Below, one piece after another: positions 1-7,856 of a stretch of DNA of 64,000 nucleotides. The notes beneath the pieces were generated by a model. It made no database searches, was not told the DNA's origin, and saw only the letters and a program-made list of their open reading frames with translations. The position numbers and the translations under genes were made by a program. This stretch comes from JAIMBK01 sp040755975. Its GTDB lineage: Bacteria; Bacillota; Desulfotomaculia; Desulfotomaculales; Nap2-2B. The stretch is from assembly GCA_040755975.1 (NCBI GenBank), contig JBFLZY010000004.1, positions 1 to 64,000 on the forward strand, read 5' to 3'. How positions within the stretch are numbered: position 1 is the first letter of the stretch; each line of letters begins with the position of its first letter.

Positions 1-129
1 TTCTTTACGTAACCAAAAAGACAAAAGGTTGAGCTTGCTGCAAAGGGGTTGTCAGGAGTACAGACGAATCACCCTATTACTATTATGAATATAATAATTA
101 TTAAGAAGATTATGAAAGGAAGGATAACT

Positions 130-543
130 ATGGAGTTTATGAGGTGCATTATGATTGAATCGGAAACCGGGTTTTTTGTGATTTTTCCTTCTTTATGTAA
201 AGGTTGCGGGTTTTGTCTCCACAAATGCCCGATGAAGGCGCTCCGCTGGTCGGATGTGCTGGGGGCCTATGACCTGCCCGTGGCAGAGGTAGACGCCGGC
301 AAATGCGTGTCCTGCGGCGTTTGTCAGGAGTTTTGCCCGGACTGCGCCATCCTGGTAATCAGCAAAAGGAGCGGAGAGTGTATGACCTGCGCAACTTGCG
401 AGTGGGTATGCACAAATGGGGCAATTTATGTTCGGGAGGCGCGTGAATATGCACTTGATGACGGTAAATGCCTGCGGTGCGGAGATTGTTTCCGGGCCTG
501 CCCTACCGGCGCGATGAGCAGGAAGGCCAAATTTACCCGGTAA
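130..543 (+). CDS. Polyferredoxin with four 4Fe-4S motifs
   Basis: A 137-residue soluble iron-sulfur protein. Four cysteine motifs are visible: CKGCGFCLHKCP, CVSCGVCQEFCP, CMTCATCEWVC and CLRCGDCFRACP. Three have the CxxCxxCxxxCP form of bacterial ferredoxins and the third lacks the final proline, so up to four [4Fe-4S] clusters are expected. An electron-transfer role follows from the family; the partner is unknown. The ATG at 130 is chosen because GGAAGG lies 8 bases upstream, while an upstream in-frame TTG at 49 has no such site and would add a non-ferredoxin tail. No oxidoreductase subunit lies next to it inside the window. It could be a subunit of a complex encoded to the left. Confidence 0.85.
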   Translation: MEFMRCIMIESETGFFVIFPSLCKGCGFCLHKCPMKALRWSDVLGAYDLPVAEVDAGKCVSCGVCQEFCPDCAILVISKRSGECMTCATCEWVCTNGAIYVREAREYALDDGKCLRCGDCFRACPTGAMSRKAKFTR

Positions 544-600
544 CGTTACCTATGGAGTTGTTCAAAAACATTATGTTATCTTTTTTGCTTTGATGGTCAA

Positions 601-1056
601 TTAATGTTTAAGCCAGGTAATCACGTTTAAGAAAAATGCTGCCAGGCCGGCGGCCATCAGGGGACCCACCGGTATCCCGCCCAAAAAAGTGATTCCGAAA
701 ATCGACCCCACAACCAGGCCAAAAATAATTTCCGGTTCCACCTGCAGTAGTTTTAAGCCTTCGCTGTTTAAGCAGGTGGCCAGGGCGCCGCTGACGATGG
801 CCAGAATTCCCGGCAGGCTGATCAAATTGTAAAGCATTTCCCGTTCGGTAATTTTGCCGGTGGCCACCGGAACAAGGATGGAAAGCAGCAAAAAAAGCAG
901 GCCAAGTTCAAGGCCGCGTCTTTCCAGCAGGGGAAAGATAAAATTTAAATTGGAGAACTTCAGGATCAACAGGATACAGGCCGCCGTGGCAATTAAATTG
1001 GAGCGGGCGATAATTCCGATGAGCAATAAAATAACCAGCATATTTACGCCGGACAT
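601..1056 (-). CDS. DUF441 family membrane protein
   Basis: A 151-residue hydrophobic protein with about four membrane segments, matching the DUF441 (YeaL-type) family of small bacterial membrane proteins with no established function. The glycine-rich stretch SIFGITFLGGIPVGPL near the C-terminus is typical of the family. The ATG at 1056 is chosen because GAGGGAAA precedes it closely on the minus strand; a longer frame reaching 1146 would start inside the inverted repeat at 1118-1146. It follows comA on the same strand, but that repeat probably ends the comA transcript first. Confidence 0.8.
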   Translation of the reverse strand: MSGVNMLVILLLIGIIARSNLIATAACILLILKFSNLNFIFPLLERRGLELGLLFLLLSILVPVATGKITEREMLYNLISLPGILAIVSGALATCLNSEGLKLLQVEPEIIFGLVVGSIFGITFLGGIPVGPLMAAGLAAFFLNVITWLKH

Positions 1057-1104
1057 AAATTTCCCTCTTCGCCAAAGACGAGTTTTTTTAAAAATATATG
1101 CCGG

Positions 1105-1146
1105 TAAGAAGAAAAATATGGCAGTTGTTCTGACAACAACTGCCAT
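1105..1146 (-). terminator. Rho-independent terminator of comA
   Basis: A perfect 12-bp inverted repeat (1118-1129 with 1135-1146, arm ATGGCAGTTGTT, five-base loop) is followed on the minus strand by ATTTTTCTTCTT. It lies about 75 bases beyond the comA stop and ahead of the DUF441 gene, so it should end transcription of comA. The symmetry would also suit an operator, but the T-run favours termination. Confidence 0.7.
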
Positions 1147-1221
1147 GGGGATTGTCTTTTGATAGAACAGGCTCTTTTGCGGGGAGCAGGGCGGCGACAG
1201 AAACGGGAATGAACCGGCCCA

Positions 1222-2037
1222 CTATCCTGCTTGGCAATTCAATACTGCCTTGAGGGTATCCGAGCGCAGCCCCACCCGCAAGGCTTCCAGTGCCATAACG
1301 TCGTGCGGCGGGATGTTTCCCAGGTTGACGTCCGGTCCAAATTTTAAGATTAGTTCCTGTTGCTGGCTTTTCAGCGGCGCCTCCCAGATCAGCAATTGAG
1401 GGTCGTCAATGGCGGAGAGCAGTTCTTCCAGTTCGCAATGCAAAAAACAACCCTGCTCGTTGTAAATGCCGGCGTTGATTCCGGAATCGCGTCCTTCCAG
1501 AATCACCCGGAAGGCTCCGTTGGCCATATCTTGTTTGATTTGTTTGGCCAACTGGTAAGGTGTCCGGCGCTCCGCGCGGTCTTTTTTGCCCACTTCTGTT
1601 AAAACCAGGAAACCCAACCGGGCAGCCATGATAATTGCTTTTTCTCTCACCTCGCTATCCAGGGTGATTGTGCCGTCGGAAACTTCGATGGCCGTAAAGC
1701 CCAGCCCCCTGGCCGTATATAAATATTCCGCCAGCTTGTTCTGTAAAATAGCTACCTCTAAAAACGTGCCGCCGGGGTAAATTTCAATCCCGAAGGATTT
1801 AACTAACTGAATTTTTTCTTCTAAGATTTCCGGCGTATATAAGGCTGATGTGCCGAAACCGAGCTTAAAAAAATCAATGTACTGACCGCATAAGTGAAGG
1901 AGATCCCTTGTATCTCCAAGGCCCAAACCTTTGTCGATAATCATGGTCAAGCCCTGTTTCCTGGGTTTTTGCTGCCTGCTTCCCAGGGGAAAACTCAGAA
2001 TATCTTTCCATGTCTTGACCGGTGCCTGACGATCCAT
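1222..2037 (-). CDS. comA: Phosphosulfolactate synthase ComA
   Basis: This 271-residue protein matches (2R)-phospho-3-sulfolactate synthase, a TIM-barrel enzyme that adds sulfite to phosphoenolpyruvate. In methanogens this is the first step of coenzyme M synthesis; in Bacillus the homologue (YitD) serves sulfolactate formation in spores. Family hallmarks seen here are GLTMIIDKGLGLGDTRDL near residue 30, the lysine in FFKLGFGTSALY, IYPGGTFLEVA, and EVSDGTITL. The ATG at 2037 has AAAGGAG 8 bases upstream; a TTG seven codons earlier has no site. No comB phosphatase or comC dehydrogenase is adjacent. The gene upstream on the same strand encodes an MFS transporter, which could export a sulfonate product, but that link is inference. 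Confidence 0.88.
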   Translation of the reverse strand: MDRQAPVKTWKDILSFPLGSRQQKPRKQGLTMIIDKGLGLGDTRDLLHLCGQYIDFFKLGFGTSALYTPEILEEKIQLVKSFGIEIYPGGTFLEVAILQNKLAEYLYTARGLGFTAIEVSDGTITLDSEVREKAIIMAARLGFLVLTEVGKKDRAERRTPYQLAKQIKQDMANGAFRVILEGRDSGINAGIYNEQGCFLHCELEELLSAIDDPQLLIWEAPLKSQQQELILKFGPDVNLGNIPPHDVMALEALRVGLRSDTLKAVLNCQAG

Positions 2038-2187
2038 GCCTTTGAACTCCTTTCCCAAGTTTTAAATTCTTCTGACACCTCCGTTTATTTTTTACTTATC
2101 GGCAAGGGAAAGCCTATGCTCTAAGTTATTCAACGCCGAAGAAGGAAGTGACCATGGAAAATGTAGCAATAACAGGCATAACTGGCT

Positions 2188-3504
2188 TTATTTAATTGGT
2201 TTGCGGGCGGGGCTTAAACCCAAAAACGGCCGCGTTTCGCTGGTTGTGTCTTGTCCCAGCCGCTCGGCTTGAGCTTTTTCACTGCCGATGGTGATGTCCT
2301 TGCTCCGGATGAAAAATGCCGCCAGTAGGGAAGCGCCGGCGGCCAGGGCGGCTCCGCTCCAGAACATTAACGGCGTTCCCTTGCCCATCAGCAGGCCAAA
2401 GAGCGGTGGGCCAAAAGCCACGCCGAAGAAGCGAACGCTGCCGTAAAGGGAGGTCACCAGCCCCCGCCTTGCGCTGGCCGTAGAACTGGTGATAATTGTA
2501 TTCAGGCAGGGCAGGGTGAGCCCCGTGCCGACGCCGGCAAGGGAAATGGCCACGAAGAAAAAAAAGGTTTGTTGCCGGATGCCCAGCGCCGCCAGGGAGG
2601 CGGCAATCAAAGCAAGGCCGGCGACCACCAGCCATTTCATCAACCGCGCCTTCTTTTTAATCAATGTGCCGGTAGCGTAAGACGTTGCGCACATGAATAA
2701 AACCGGGATGGCTAAAGCGGCTCCTTTGCGGATGCCGTTGTAATGAAAAACGGTTTCTAGGTGTTCGGATAAAAAGAAAAGCACCCCGAATAAAAGGAGC
2801 AGGGCCATCATCCCTCCAAAAAAGGAAGTGAGCAGCATCACCGACCTCTTTTCAAAAACCCCGGCAAAAGACTGAAGATACTGGCCTATGTTCTGGGTAG
2901 TCCGGGTTGTCCGGGGCTCCCTGACCAGCAGCCACATTCCGGCCGCTGCCGGAATCACGGCCAGGGGAAAAAAAAGAAAAGCGGCGTACCAGGCAATTAA
3001 GCCCAACAGAGCACCCAGAACAGGACTGACTACTTTTCCGAAGCCATTGGCGGCCTCAATTATGCCCAATGCCTGGGAGCGCCATTTGCCTGTGAAAAGA
3101 TCGCCGCAAAGAGCCATGGCGATGGGCGCCGTCCCGGCGGCACCGATGCCCTGCAGGATCCGCCCGCCCAGAATGAGCGGGTAAGTTACCTGCTGAATAA
3201 AGATGGCCGTTAAGCCGGCCGCTACTCCGCCCAGGCCGTAGAGGACGAGGGAGGGGATAATTACCTGCTTGCGCCCGTAACGATCGGATAGAAAGCCGGC
3301 CAGGGGGATGATTAAACCGGCCGGAATGGAAAACAGGGTGATCAGCAGGCTGACCTTAAACTGGGTAAGGTGCAGGGCGTTTTTTATCGCCGGCAGCACC
3401 GGGATGAGCAGGGAGTTGCCCAGCACCATGATAAAAGGAACGCTGCTTAAAGCGGCCAGCACGGAGGGTTTAAACACTTCGTTCACGTCGTTCTGTTTGC
3501 TCAT
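2188..3504 (-). CDS. MFS transporter, DHA1-like
   Basis: A 438-residue, twelve-helix permease of the major facilitator superfamily. The loop 2-3 signature GFLSDRYGRKQVI sits at about residues 70-82, and GRILQGIGAAGTAPIAMAL in helix 4 is the motif C-like region of proton-coupled drug antiporters. These features point to a DHA1-type efflux pump. The substrate cannot be read from sequence. The ATG at 3504 is preceded by AAGGGA. The stop is about 150 bases ahead of comA on the same strand, so co-transcription is possible. The polar C-terminal tail of about 35 residues is not expected to be membrane-embedded. Confidence 0.8.
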   Translation of the reverse strand: MSKQNDVNEVFKPSVLAALSSVPFIMVLGNSLLIPVLPAIKNALHLTQFKVSLLITLFSIPAGLIIPLAGFLSDRYGRKQVIIPSLVLYGLGGVAAGLTAIFIQQVTYPLILGGRILQGIGAAGTAPIAMALCGDLFTGKWRSQALGIIEAANGFGKVVSPVLGALLGLIAWYAAFLFFPLAVIPAAAGMWLLVREPRTTRTTQNIGQYLQSFAGVFEKRSVMLLTSFFGGMMALLLLFGVLFFLSEHLETVFHYNGIRKGAALAIPVLFMCATSYATGTLIKKKARLMKWLVVAGLALIAASLAALGIRQQTFFFFVAISLAGVGTGLTLPCLNTIITSSTASARRGLVTSLYGSVRFFGVAFGPPLFGLLMGKGTPLMFWSGAALAAGASLLAAFFIRSKDITIGSEKAQAERLGQDTTSETRPFLGLSPARKPIK

Positions 3505-3666
3505 CAGGCATAAGTCCCTTCATCAAGACAAACTAAACAGTTTAAGTACATGAACATTTTTTCCTTTCTTCCGGAAGGTATGCATTTCTGCTCACTGTGC
3601 TTCATATGAAATAGTAGGCAACAGAAGCAGGGTATGCCAGAAGTTAATTCTGGAAGGAGTTTATAA

Positions 3667-3942
3667 ATGTTCTTTTTATTTGAACGGGCTGTTTTTTTAA
3701 TGGCCGGTTTACGCATTTTATCGGCCACCATTGAATTTAGTGCCGCTCTTTTAATGCTGTATTTTAACCGGGTGGAAACGGCCTTTAAAATTAATTGCCT
3801 GTTGGCCCTGGTCGGCCCCACCGTCTTGCTCACCACCACCACCATAGGTCTGGTGAGCCTGGCCGACCGGCTTGCGCCTTCTACCATGGTGATGATCTTG
3901 CTGGGGGTGACGTTGATTCTGGTCGGCGTGAACAGAATTTAA
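3667..3942 (+). CDS. yqhV: YqhV family small membrane protein (DUF2619)
   Basis: A 91-residue protein with three predicted membrane helices. It matches YqhV, a small Firmicute family of unknown function found in spore formers; the RILSATIEFSAALLMLYF and FKINCLLALVGP stretches are the recognisable parts. The ATG at 3667 follows GGAAGGAG by six bases. The ribosome binding site overlaps the right arm of a small hairpin (CCAGAA 3637-3642 with TTCTGG 3648-3653), which might partly mask it. The gene diverges from the MFS gene, with about 160 bases between them for both promoters. Confidence 0.75.
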   Translation: MFFLFERAVFLMAGLRILSATIEFSAALLMLYFNRVETAFKINCLLALVGPTVLLTTTTIGLVSLADRLAPSTMVMILLGVTLILVGVNRI

Positions 3943-3977
3943 AAAGCGGCGGCTTAAGCAAGTCGGCAGCTCAAGAA

Positions 3978-4087
3978 CCCGGCACTCACTGTTCCCATGG
4001 TTCTTTCGTGGTTGCTATCAGCAACTAAAAAAGCTGCTGGCCGGTAGTAAACAGGAGTGTTCGGTGAGTGCCGGGCCATGCCCCGGC
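3978..4087 (+). ncRNA. Unclassified structured leader with two exclusive stems
   Basis: A 12-bp perfect stem (CCCGGCACTCAC 3978-3989 with GTGAGTGCCGGG 4064-4075) closes a region of about 75 bases that also holds the hairpin GTTGC/GCAAC near 4011-4025. The right half of the long stem, GCCGGG at 4070-4075, can instead pair with CCCGGC at 4082-4087. The two folds exclude each other, as in a switch. It lies between yqhV and the exported-protein gene whose ribosome binding site is at 4121. No known riboswitch consensus was recognised and there is no T-run, so any control would be on translation or another process. It could also be a yqhV 3' end structure. Confidence 0.35.
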
Positions 4088-4137
4088 TACGGTGGGCAGT
4101 TTGGCTGAAAATTTACGTCTGGAAGGAGCGGTATCTG

Positions 4138-4833
4138 ATGAGAGGCTGCTTGTTTTTGGCGATTAAAGGAAGAACCGTGCTGGCGACCCTTGGTCTGCTT
4201 TTTCTGGCCTTGGCCGGGTATGGCTATTTTGGTTTATTTGCCGGGGAAAAGATTATTCCGGAGCAGCTGTTTGCCCAGGCGATCAACAAGACGCTGGCCA
4301 GCAAGGCTTTTCGCTATCAGGTGGAAATCAAAACGGAAAACCGGGGGATCTTAAGCCAGGTGGAAGGTGCCTGGGTGAGTCCGAACCTTGTTCATCTGCA
4401 AGGGAAGATGTATAACACGCCGGTAGAATTCGTTCAGATAGGGGAAACCACTTACATGAAGGATCTCTGGACGAAAAAGTGGCTTGATTTAAAAGGGAAT
4501 AAACTAGGCCAGGCGCAGTTATACATTATGGAATTGGCCCCTTTAAGTTTTTTAAACTATAAAAATATCCTCGACATCCGCTACCGCGGGCAGGAAAAGA
4601 GGGAGGCGGGGAAAATGCTGGTGCTGGATTGCCGGCCCCAGTTGCAGGAACCGCTTCTCCGGGAGAAATACAGGGAATACCGGTGCAGGATGTGGATCGA
4701 CCCCAGAGACCGGCGCATCCGCCAGGTTTTGCTGGAACCCGAAGAATCTGCGGGAAAAAATCTGCCCACCATTTCTTTAAAGTTTTGGGATTACGACCAG
4801 GCCATCACCATTGAGCCGCCGGGTAAAAGTTAA
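4138..4833 (+). CDS. Exported or membrane-anchored protein, unknown function
   Basis: A 231-residue protein with an N-terminal hydrophobic helix at about residues 14-34 (TVLATLGLLFLALAGYGYFG) and a soluble remainder, so it is likely anchored outside the membrane. The body looks beta-rich, with lines such as FRYQVEIKTENRG and YRCRMWIDPRDRRIRQVLLEP, similar in style to LolA/LppX-like or sigma-regulator sensor folds, but I cannot assign a family. There is no lipobox cysteine. The ATG at 4138 has GGAAGGAG 9 bases upstream. It stands alone between the folded region at 3978-4087 and the hpt promoter. Confidence 0.7.
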   Translation: MRGCLFLAIKGRTVLATLGLLFLALAGYGYFGLFAGEKIIPEQLFAQAINKTLASKAFRYQVEIKTENRGILSQVEGAWVSPNLVHLQGKMYNTPVEFVQIGETTYMKDLWTKKWLDLKGNKLGQAQLYIMELAPLSFLNYKNILDIRYRGQEKREAGKMLVLDCRPQLQEPLLREKYREYRCRMWIDPRDRRIRQVLLEPEESAGKNLPTISLKFWDYDQAITIEPPGKS

Positions 4834-4892
4834 GATTGAAAAGATCTTCACGTTTGGATTAAAATAGAGGTGGTTTGAAGGGAATCCTTTGA

Positions 4893-4922
4893 TTGACTAT
4901 CTTGCTCTTTGCCTGTTATAAT
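4893..4922 (+). promoter_or_regulatory. SigA promoter of hpt
   Basis: TTGACT at 4893-4898 and TATAAT at 4917-4922 are separated by 18 bases, and TGT directly ahead of the -10 makes it an extended -10 element. Transcription should start near 4929. This rules out the longest hpt reading frame, which would begin inside the -35 box. Confidence 0.75.
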
Positions 4923-4958
4923 TACTCCGGTTTAAGAATGGAAGGCGGGGCTGGAGGA

Positions 4959-5507
4959 GTGAAGGTTGGGCACCCCCAGGTGCAAAAAGTATTGTTGACG
5001 GAAGAGGAAATCCAGGGCCGGGTCCGGCAAATGGCCAGCCAGATTTCCGCTGATTACGCCGGACGGGATCCTTTGCTCGTGGGTATCCTGAAAGGAGCCT
5101 TTATTTTTTTGGCGGACCTGGTGCGCCACTTGACCATTCCGGTTCGCCTGGATTTTATGGCCGTTTCCAGCTACGGCAGTGCAAGCGAATCTTCGGGAGC
5201 GGTGCGGATCTTAAAGGATCTGGACCAGAGCATCGAGGGGTTGCACGTGCTTCTGGTCGAGGATATCGTCGATACCGGCCTTACCTTAAATTACCTGCGG
5301 GAGAACTTACGCGCGCGCGGACCGGCCAGCTTGAAGGTTTGCACGTTGCTGGACAAGCCCAGCCGGCGCCTGGTCGAGGTGAGGATTGACTACAACGGTT
5401 TTACCATCCCGGATGAATTTGTCGTCGGTTACGGGCTGGACTATAACGGTAACTACCGTCATTTCAGGGATATAATGGTGCTCAAGCGGGAAGTGTACGC
5501 CGGGTGA
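4959..5507 (+). CDS. hpt: Hypoxanthine phosphoribosyltransferase
   Basis: A purine salvage enzyme that converts hypoxanthine or guanine plus PRPP to IMP or GMP. The PRPP-binding loop LLVEDIVDTGLT is at about residues 98-109. LVGILKGAFIFLADL and VVGYGLDYNGNYR are typical of the family. Starting at GTG 4959 gives 182 residues, the usual length, beginning close to the conserved KVLLTEEEI. GGAGG lies immediately upstream but unusually close to this GTG. ATG 4938 is an alternative, with only about nine bases of leader and no site. guaA follows 91 bases later and acts on the same nucleotide pool. Confidence 0.9.
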   Translation: MKVGHPQVQKVLLTEEEIQGRVRQMASQISADYAGRDPLLVGILKGAFIFLADLVRHLTIPVRLDFMAVSSYGSASESSGAVRILKDLDQSIEGLHVLLVEDIVDTGLTLNYLRENLRARGPASLKVCTLLDKPSRRLVEVRIDYNGFTIPDEFVVGYGLDYNGNYRHFRDIMVLKREVYAG

Positions 5508-5598
5508 ATCATCTGCTTTCCTTTGCGGGGCGGAGAGAAGCGAAGGCAGGCAAGGGCCGGCAAAACCGAGTTTTGGGGGAGTCGTTGGAGGATAGAAA

Positions 5599-7137
5599 AT
5601 GGAGCCGCAAGCAGAGCTGGTTATTGTTTTGGATTTTGGCGGCCAGTACAGCCACCTGATTGCCCGCCGGATAAGGGAATGCAAAGTTTTTTGCGAGATG
5701 CTGCCGTATCATACCCCGCTTGCCGAGATTAAAGCGAAATCTCCGCGGGGGATAGTTTTTTCCGGGGGGCCTGCCAGTGTTTACCAGGACGGGGCGCCCC
5801 TGGGCGATCCAGGGATCTACGATCTGGGTATTCCTGTTTTGGGTATTTGCTACGGAATGCAATTGATGGCCCGGCAGCTCGGCGGCGCCGTGGCCGCAGC
5901 GGAATACAGGGAGTACGGCAAGGCCGTCCTGGAGGTTCTGGAGCCCGATCAGATTCTGCAGGGGCTGGCGCCACAAGAGCAGTGCTGGATGAGCCACGGT
6001 GACCGGGTAGAGGCGGCCCCTCCCGGATTTAAGGTAATTGCCCGCACCGAGCAGGCTCCGGTGGCGGCTATTGCAAACGAGCAAAAGAAAATTTACGGGG
6101 TTCAGTTTCACCCGGAAGTGGCGCATACGCCTAAGGGGAAAACGATTATCGAAAATTTCCTTTACGGCGTTTGTAAATGCCGGGGCTTGTGGACCATGGG
6201 CTCTTTCATCGGGCGCGCCGCGGCGGAGATAAAGGAACAGGTAGGCAATGGCCGGGCAATTTGCGCGCTCAGCGGCGGAGTGGACTCTTCGGTGGCGGCG
6301 GTGCTGGTTCACCGGGCCATCGGCGACCGCTTGCGGTGTGTTTTTGTCAACCACGGCCTGCTGCGCAAAGGCGAGCCGGAAGAGGTCGTCCGCACTTTTC
6401 AGGACAGGTTTGGGATGAAGCTGATTTACGTTGACGCGGCCCAAAGATTTCTTGACCGCCTGGCGGGTGTGGTTGACCCGGAGCGTAAGCGGAAGATCAT
6501 CGGGGAGCAGTTTATCCGGGTTTTTGAAGAAGAAGCCCGGAAAATCGGGAAAGTGGATTTTTTGGTCCAGGGGACCCTGTATCCCGATGTGGTGGAGAGC
6601 GGGACGGCCACCGCGGCGGTGATTAAATCCCATCATAATGTGGGGGGCCTGCCGGAGGATATGCGCCTGCAGCTTATTGAGCCGCTCCGCTGGCTGTTTA
6701 AAGATGAGGTCCGGGCGCTGGGTCGGGAACTGGGTCTGCCCGAGGAAATTGTCTGGCGCCAGCCTTTTCCGGGGACGGGGCTGGCCGTGCGCATCTTGGG
6801 AGAAGTGACCAAAGAGCGGCTCGATCTTTTAAGAGAAGCCGATGCGATCGTCGCCTCGGAAATAAGAAGGGCTGGCCTGCATAAGGATCTCTGGCAATAT
6901 TTTGCCGTGCTTACGGACCTGCGCAGCGTCGGCGTAATGGGTGATGGACGTACTTACGCCCATACCGCCGCGGTAAGAGCGGTCACCAGTCAGGACGCCA
7001 TGACGGCCGACTGGGCGCGCCTCCCGCACGATCTGCTGGAGCGCATTTCCAGCCGGATTGTCAACGAGGTGCCCGGGATTAACCGGGTGGTTTACGATAT
7101 AACCTCCAAGCCGCCGGCCACCATAGAATGGGAGTAA
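5599..7137 (+). CDS. guaA: GMP synthase (glutamine-hydrolysing)
   Basis: A 512-residue two-domain enzyme that aminates XMP to GMP using glutamine and ATP. The N-terminal class I amidotransferase has Cys84 in LGICYGMQLM and His171/Glu173 in QFHPEVAH. The ATP pyrophosphatase P-loop ALSGGVDSS is at residues 223-231, and the C-terminal dimerisation domain is complete to INRVVYDITSKPPATIEWE. GGAGG lies ten bases ahead of the ATG. A long open frame on the opposite strand here is an artefact of GC-rich coding sequence. The gene opens the purine cluster; purE begins 32 bases later. Confidence 0.97.
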   Translation: MEPQAELVIVLDFGGQYSHLIARRIRECKVFCEMLPYHTPLAEIKAKSPRGIVFSGGPASVYQDGAPLGDPGIYDLGIPVLGICYGMQLMARQLGGAVAAAEYREYGKAVLEVLEPDQILQGLAPQEQCWMSHGDRVEAAPPGFKVIARTEQAPVAAIANEQKKIYGVQFHPEVAHTPKGKTIIENFLYGVCKCRGLWTMGSFIGRAAAEIKEQVGNGRAICALSGGVDSSVAAVLVHRAIGDRLRCVFVNHGLLRKGEPEEVVRTFQDRFGMKLIYVDAAQRFLDRLAGVVDPERKRKIIGEQFIRVFEEEARKIGKVDFLVQGTLYPDVVESGTATAAVIKSHHNVGGLPEDMRLQLIEPLRWLFKDEVRALGRELGLPEEIVWRQPFPGTGLAVRILGEVTKERLDLLREADAIVASEIRRAGLHKDLWQYFAVLTDLRSVGVMGDGRTYAHTAAVRAVTSQDAMTADWARLPHDLLERISSRIVNEVPGINRVVYDITSKPPATIEWE

Positions 7138-7169
7138 ACAAAAACATTTTCTAAAAGGAGTGTCCTTTT

Positions 7170-7706
7170 ATGCCGGGACCTGCGGTAGGAATAGTCGTCG
7201 GCAGCGACTCCGACCTTCCCGTAATTCGTGATGCCTGCTTAATCCTGGAACAACTGGGGATTGGTTACGAGGCGGTTATTGCTTCCGCCCACCGGACGCC
7301 GGAAAAAGCGGTTGACTACGCCAGGTCGGCGGCGGAACGGGGTTTGCTGGTGCTTATCGGCGCCGCGGGAGGGGCGGCGCACCTCCCCGGCGTGCTTGCC
7401 GCCCATACGTATTTGCCGGTAATTGGCGTGCCCGTCGGGACGGGAGCCTTAAACGGCGTGGACGCCCTTTATTCCATCGTCCAGATGCCGGCGGGTGTTC
7501 CGGTGGCCACGGTGGCCATCAACGGAGCCAAAAATGCCGCTCTGCTGGCCGCCCGGATAATCGGCATCGCCAACCCTGCGGTACGCGAAAAATTAATTCA
7601 ATATAAAAATGAACTGGCCGGACAAGTGCAAGCCAAAGCAGCCCGCCTGGCGGAACTAGGCATTGACAAGTACCTGGCGGCCTGGAGGTCGGAAGCTGGA
7701 AGTTAG
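7170..7706 (+). CDS. purE: N5-carboxyaminoimidazole ribonucleotide mutase
   Basis: This 178-residue enzyme makes CAIR for purine synthesis. The GSDSDLPV loop, the catalytic SAHRTPE motif at about residues 42-48 and GAAGGAAHLPGVLAAHT mark a class I bacterial PurE, which normally uses N5-CAIR made by PurK. No purK lies in this window, so PurK must be elsewhere or carboxylation must be non-enzymatic. AAAGGAG precedes the ATG by ten bases. The last codons run into a CGGAAGCTGGAAG-type simple repeat, common between genes here. Confidence 0.93.
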   Translation: MPGPAVGIVVGSDSDLPVIRDACLILEQLGIGYEAVIASAHRTPEKAVDYARSAAERGLLVLIGAAGGAAHLPGVLAAHTYLPVIGVPVGTGALNGVDALYSIVQMPAGVPVATVAINGAKNAALLAARIIGIANPAVREKLIQYKNELAGQVQAKAARLAELGIDKYLAAWRSEAGS

Positions 7707-7768
7707 AAGCCGGAAAAGTTGTCCATGGGAAACCTGCCTCCCTTCCATAAAAACAACGAAAATTACCG

Positions 7769-7822
7769 GCCTGGCGTTCGTTTGCCGGGAGCATCGGAGC
7801 GAGGGGCAAACGAACGCCAGGC
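7769..7822. repeat. Minimal copy of the stem-bounded repeat family
   Basis: A perfect 18-bp inverted repeat (7769-7786 with 7805-7822, arm GCCTGGCGTTCGTTTGCC) encloses an 18-base loop carrying GGAGCATCGGAGCGAG. The loop is the reverse complement of a core in the 61.3 kb element, and the arm resembles the left end of the 50.3 kb element. It therefore looks like a collapsed copy lacking the internal 200 bases. It sits between purE and the purB ribosome binding site, and a transcribed form would make a very stable hairpin inside the pur operon. Confidence 0.75.
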
Positions 7823-7856
7823 GAAACCTGTTTTCTTTAAGAAGGAGAAAAATCTG

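Noticed and set aside
3504..3887. Minus-strand frame upstream of the MFS gene (127 codons).
   Set aside because: It is antisense to yqhV, runs through the divergent promoter region, and resembles no protein.
3978..4087. Known riboswitch (c-di-GMP, purine, THF, M-box or ydaO type) upstream of the exported protein.
   Set aside because: None of the consensus cores I know for these classes is present; kept only as an unclassified fold.
5509..6636. Long open frame on the minus strand over guaA (375 codons).
   Set aside because: It lies wholly inside a well-supported guaA, has no ribosome binding site or recognisable domain, and is the usual antisense shadow of GC-rich coding sequence.
7719..7856. 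N-terminal extension of purB from 7719.
   Set aside because: It would translate the repeat hairpin; GTG 7857 has a clear ribosome binding site and gives the standard PurB start.
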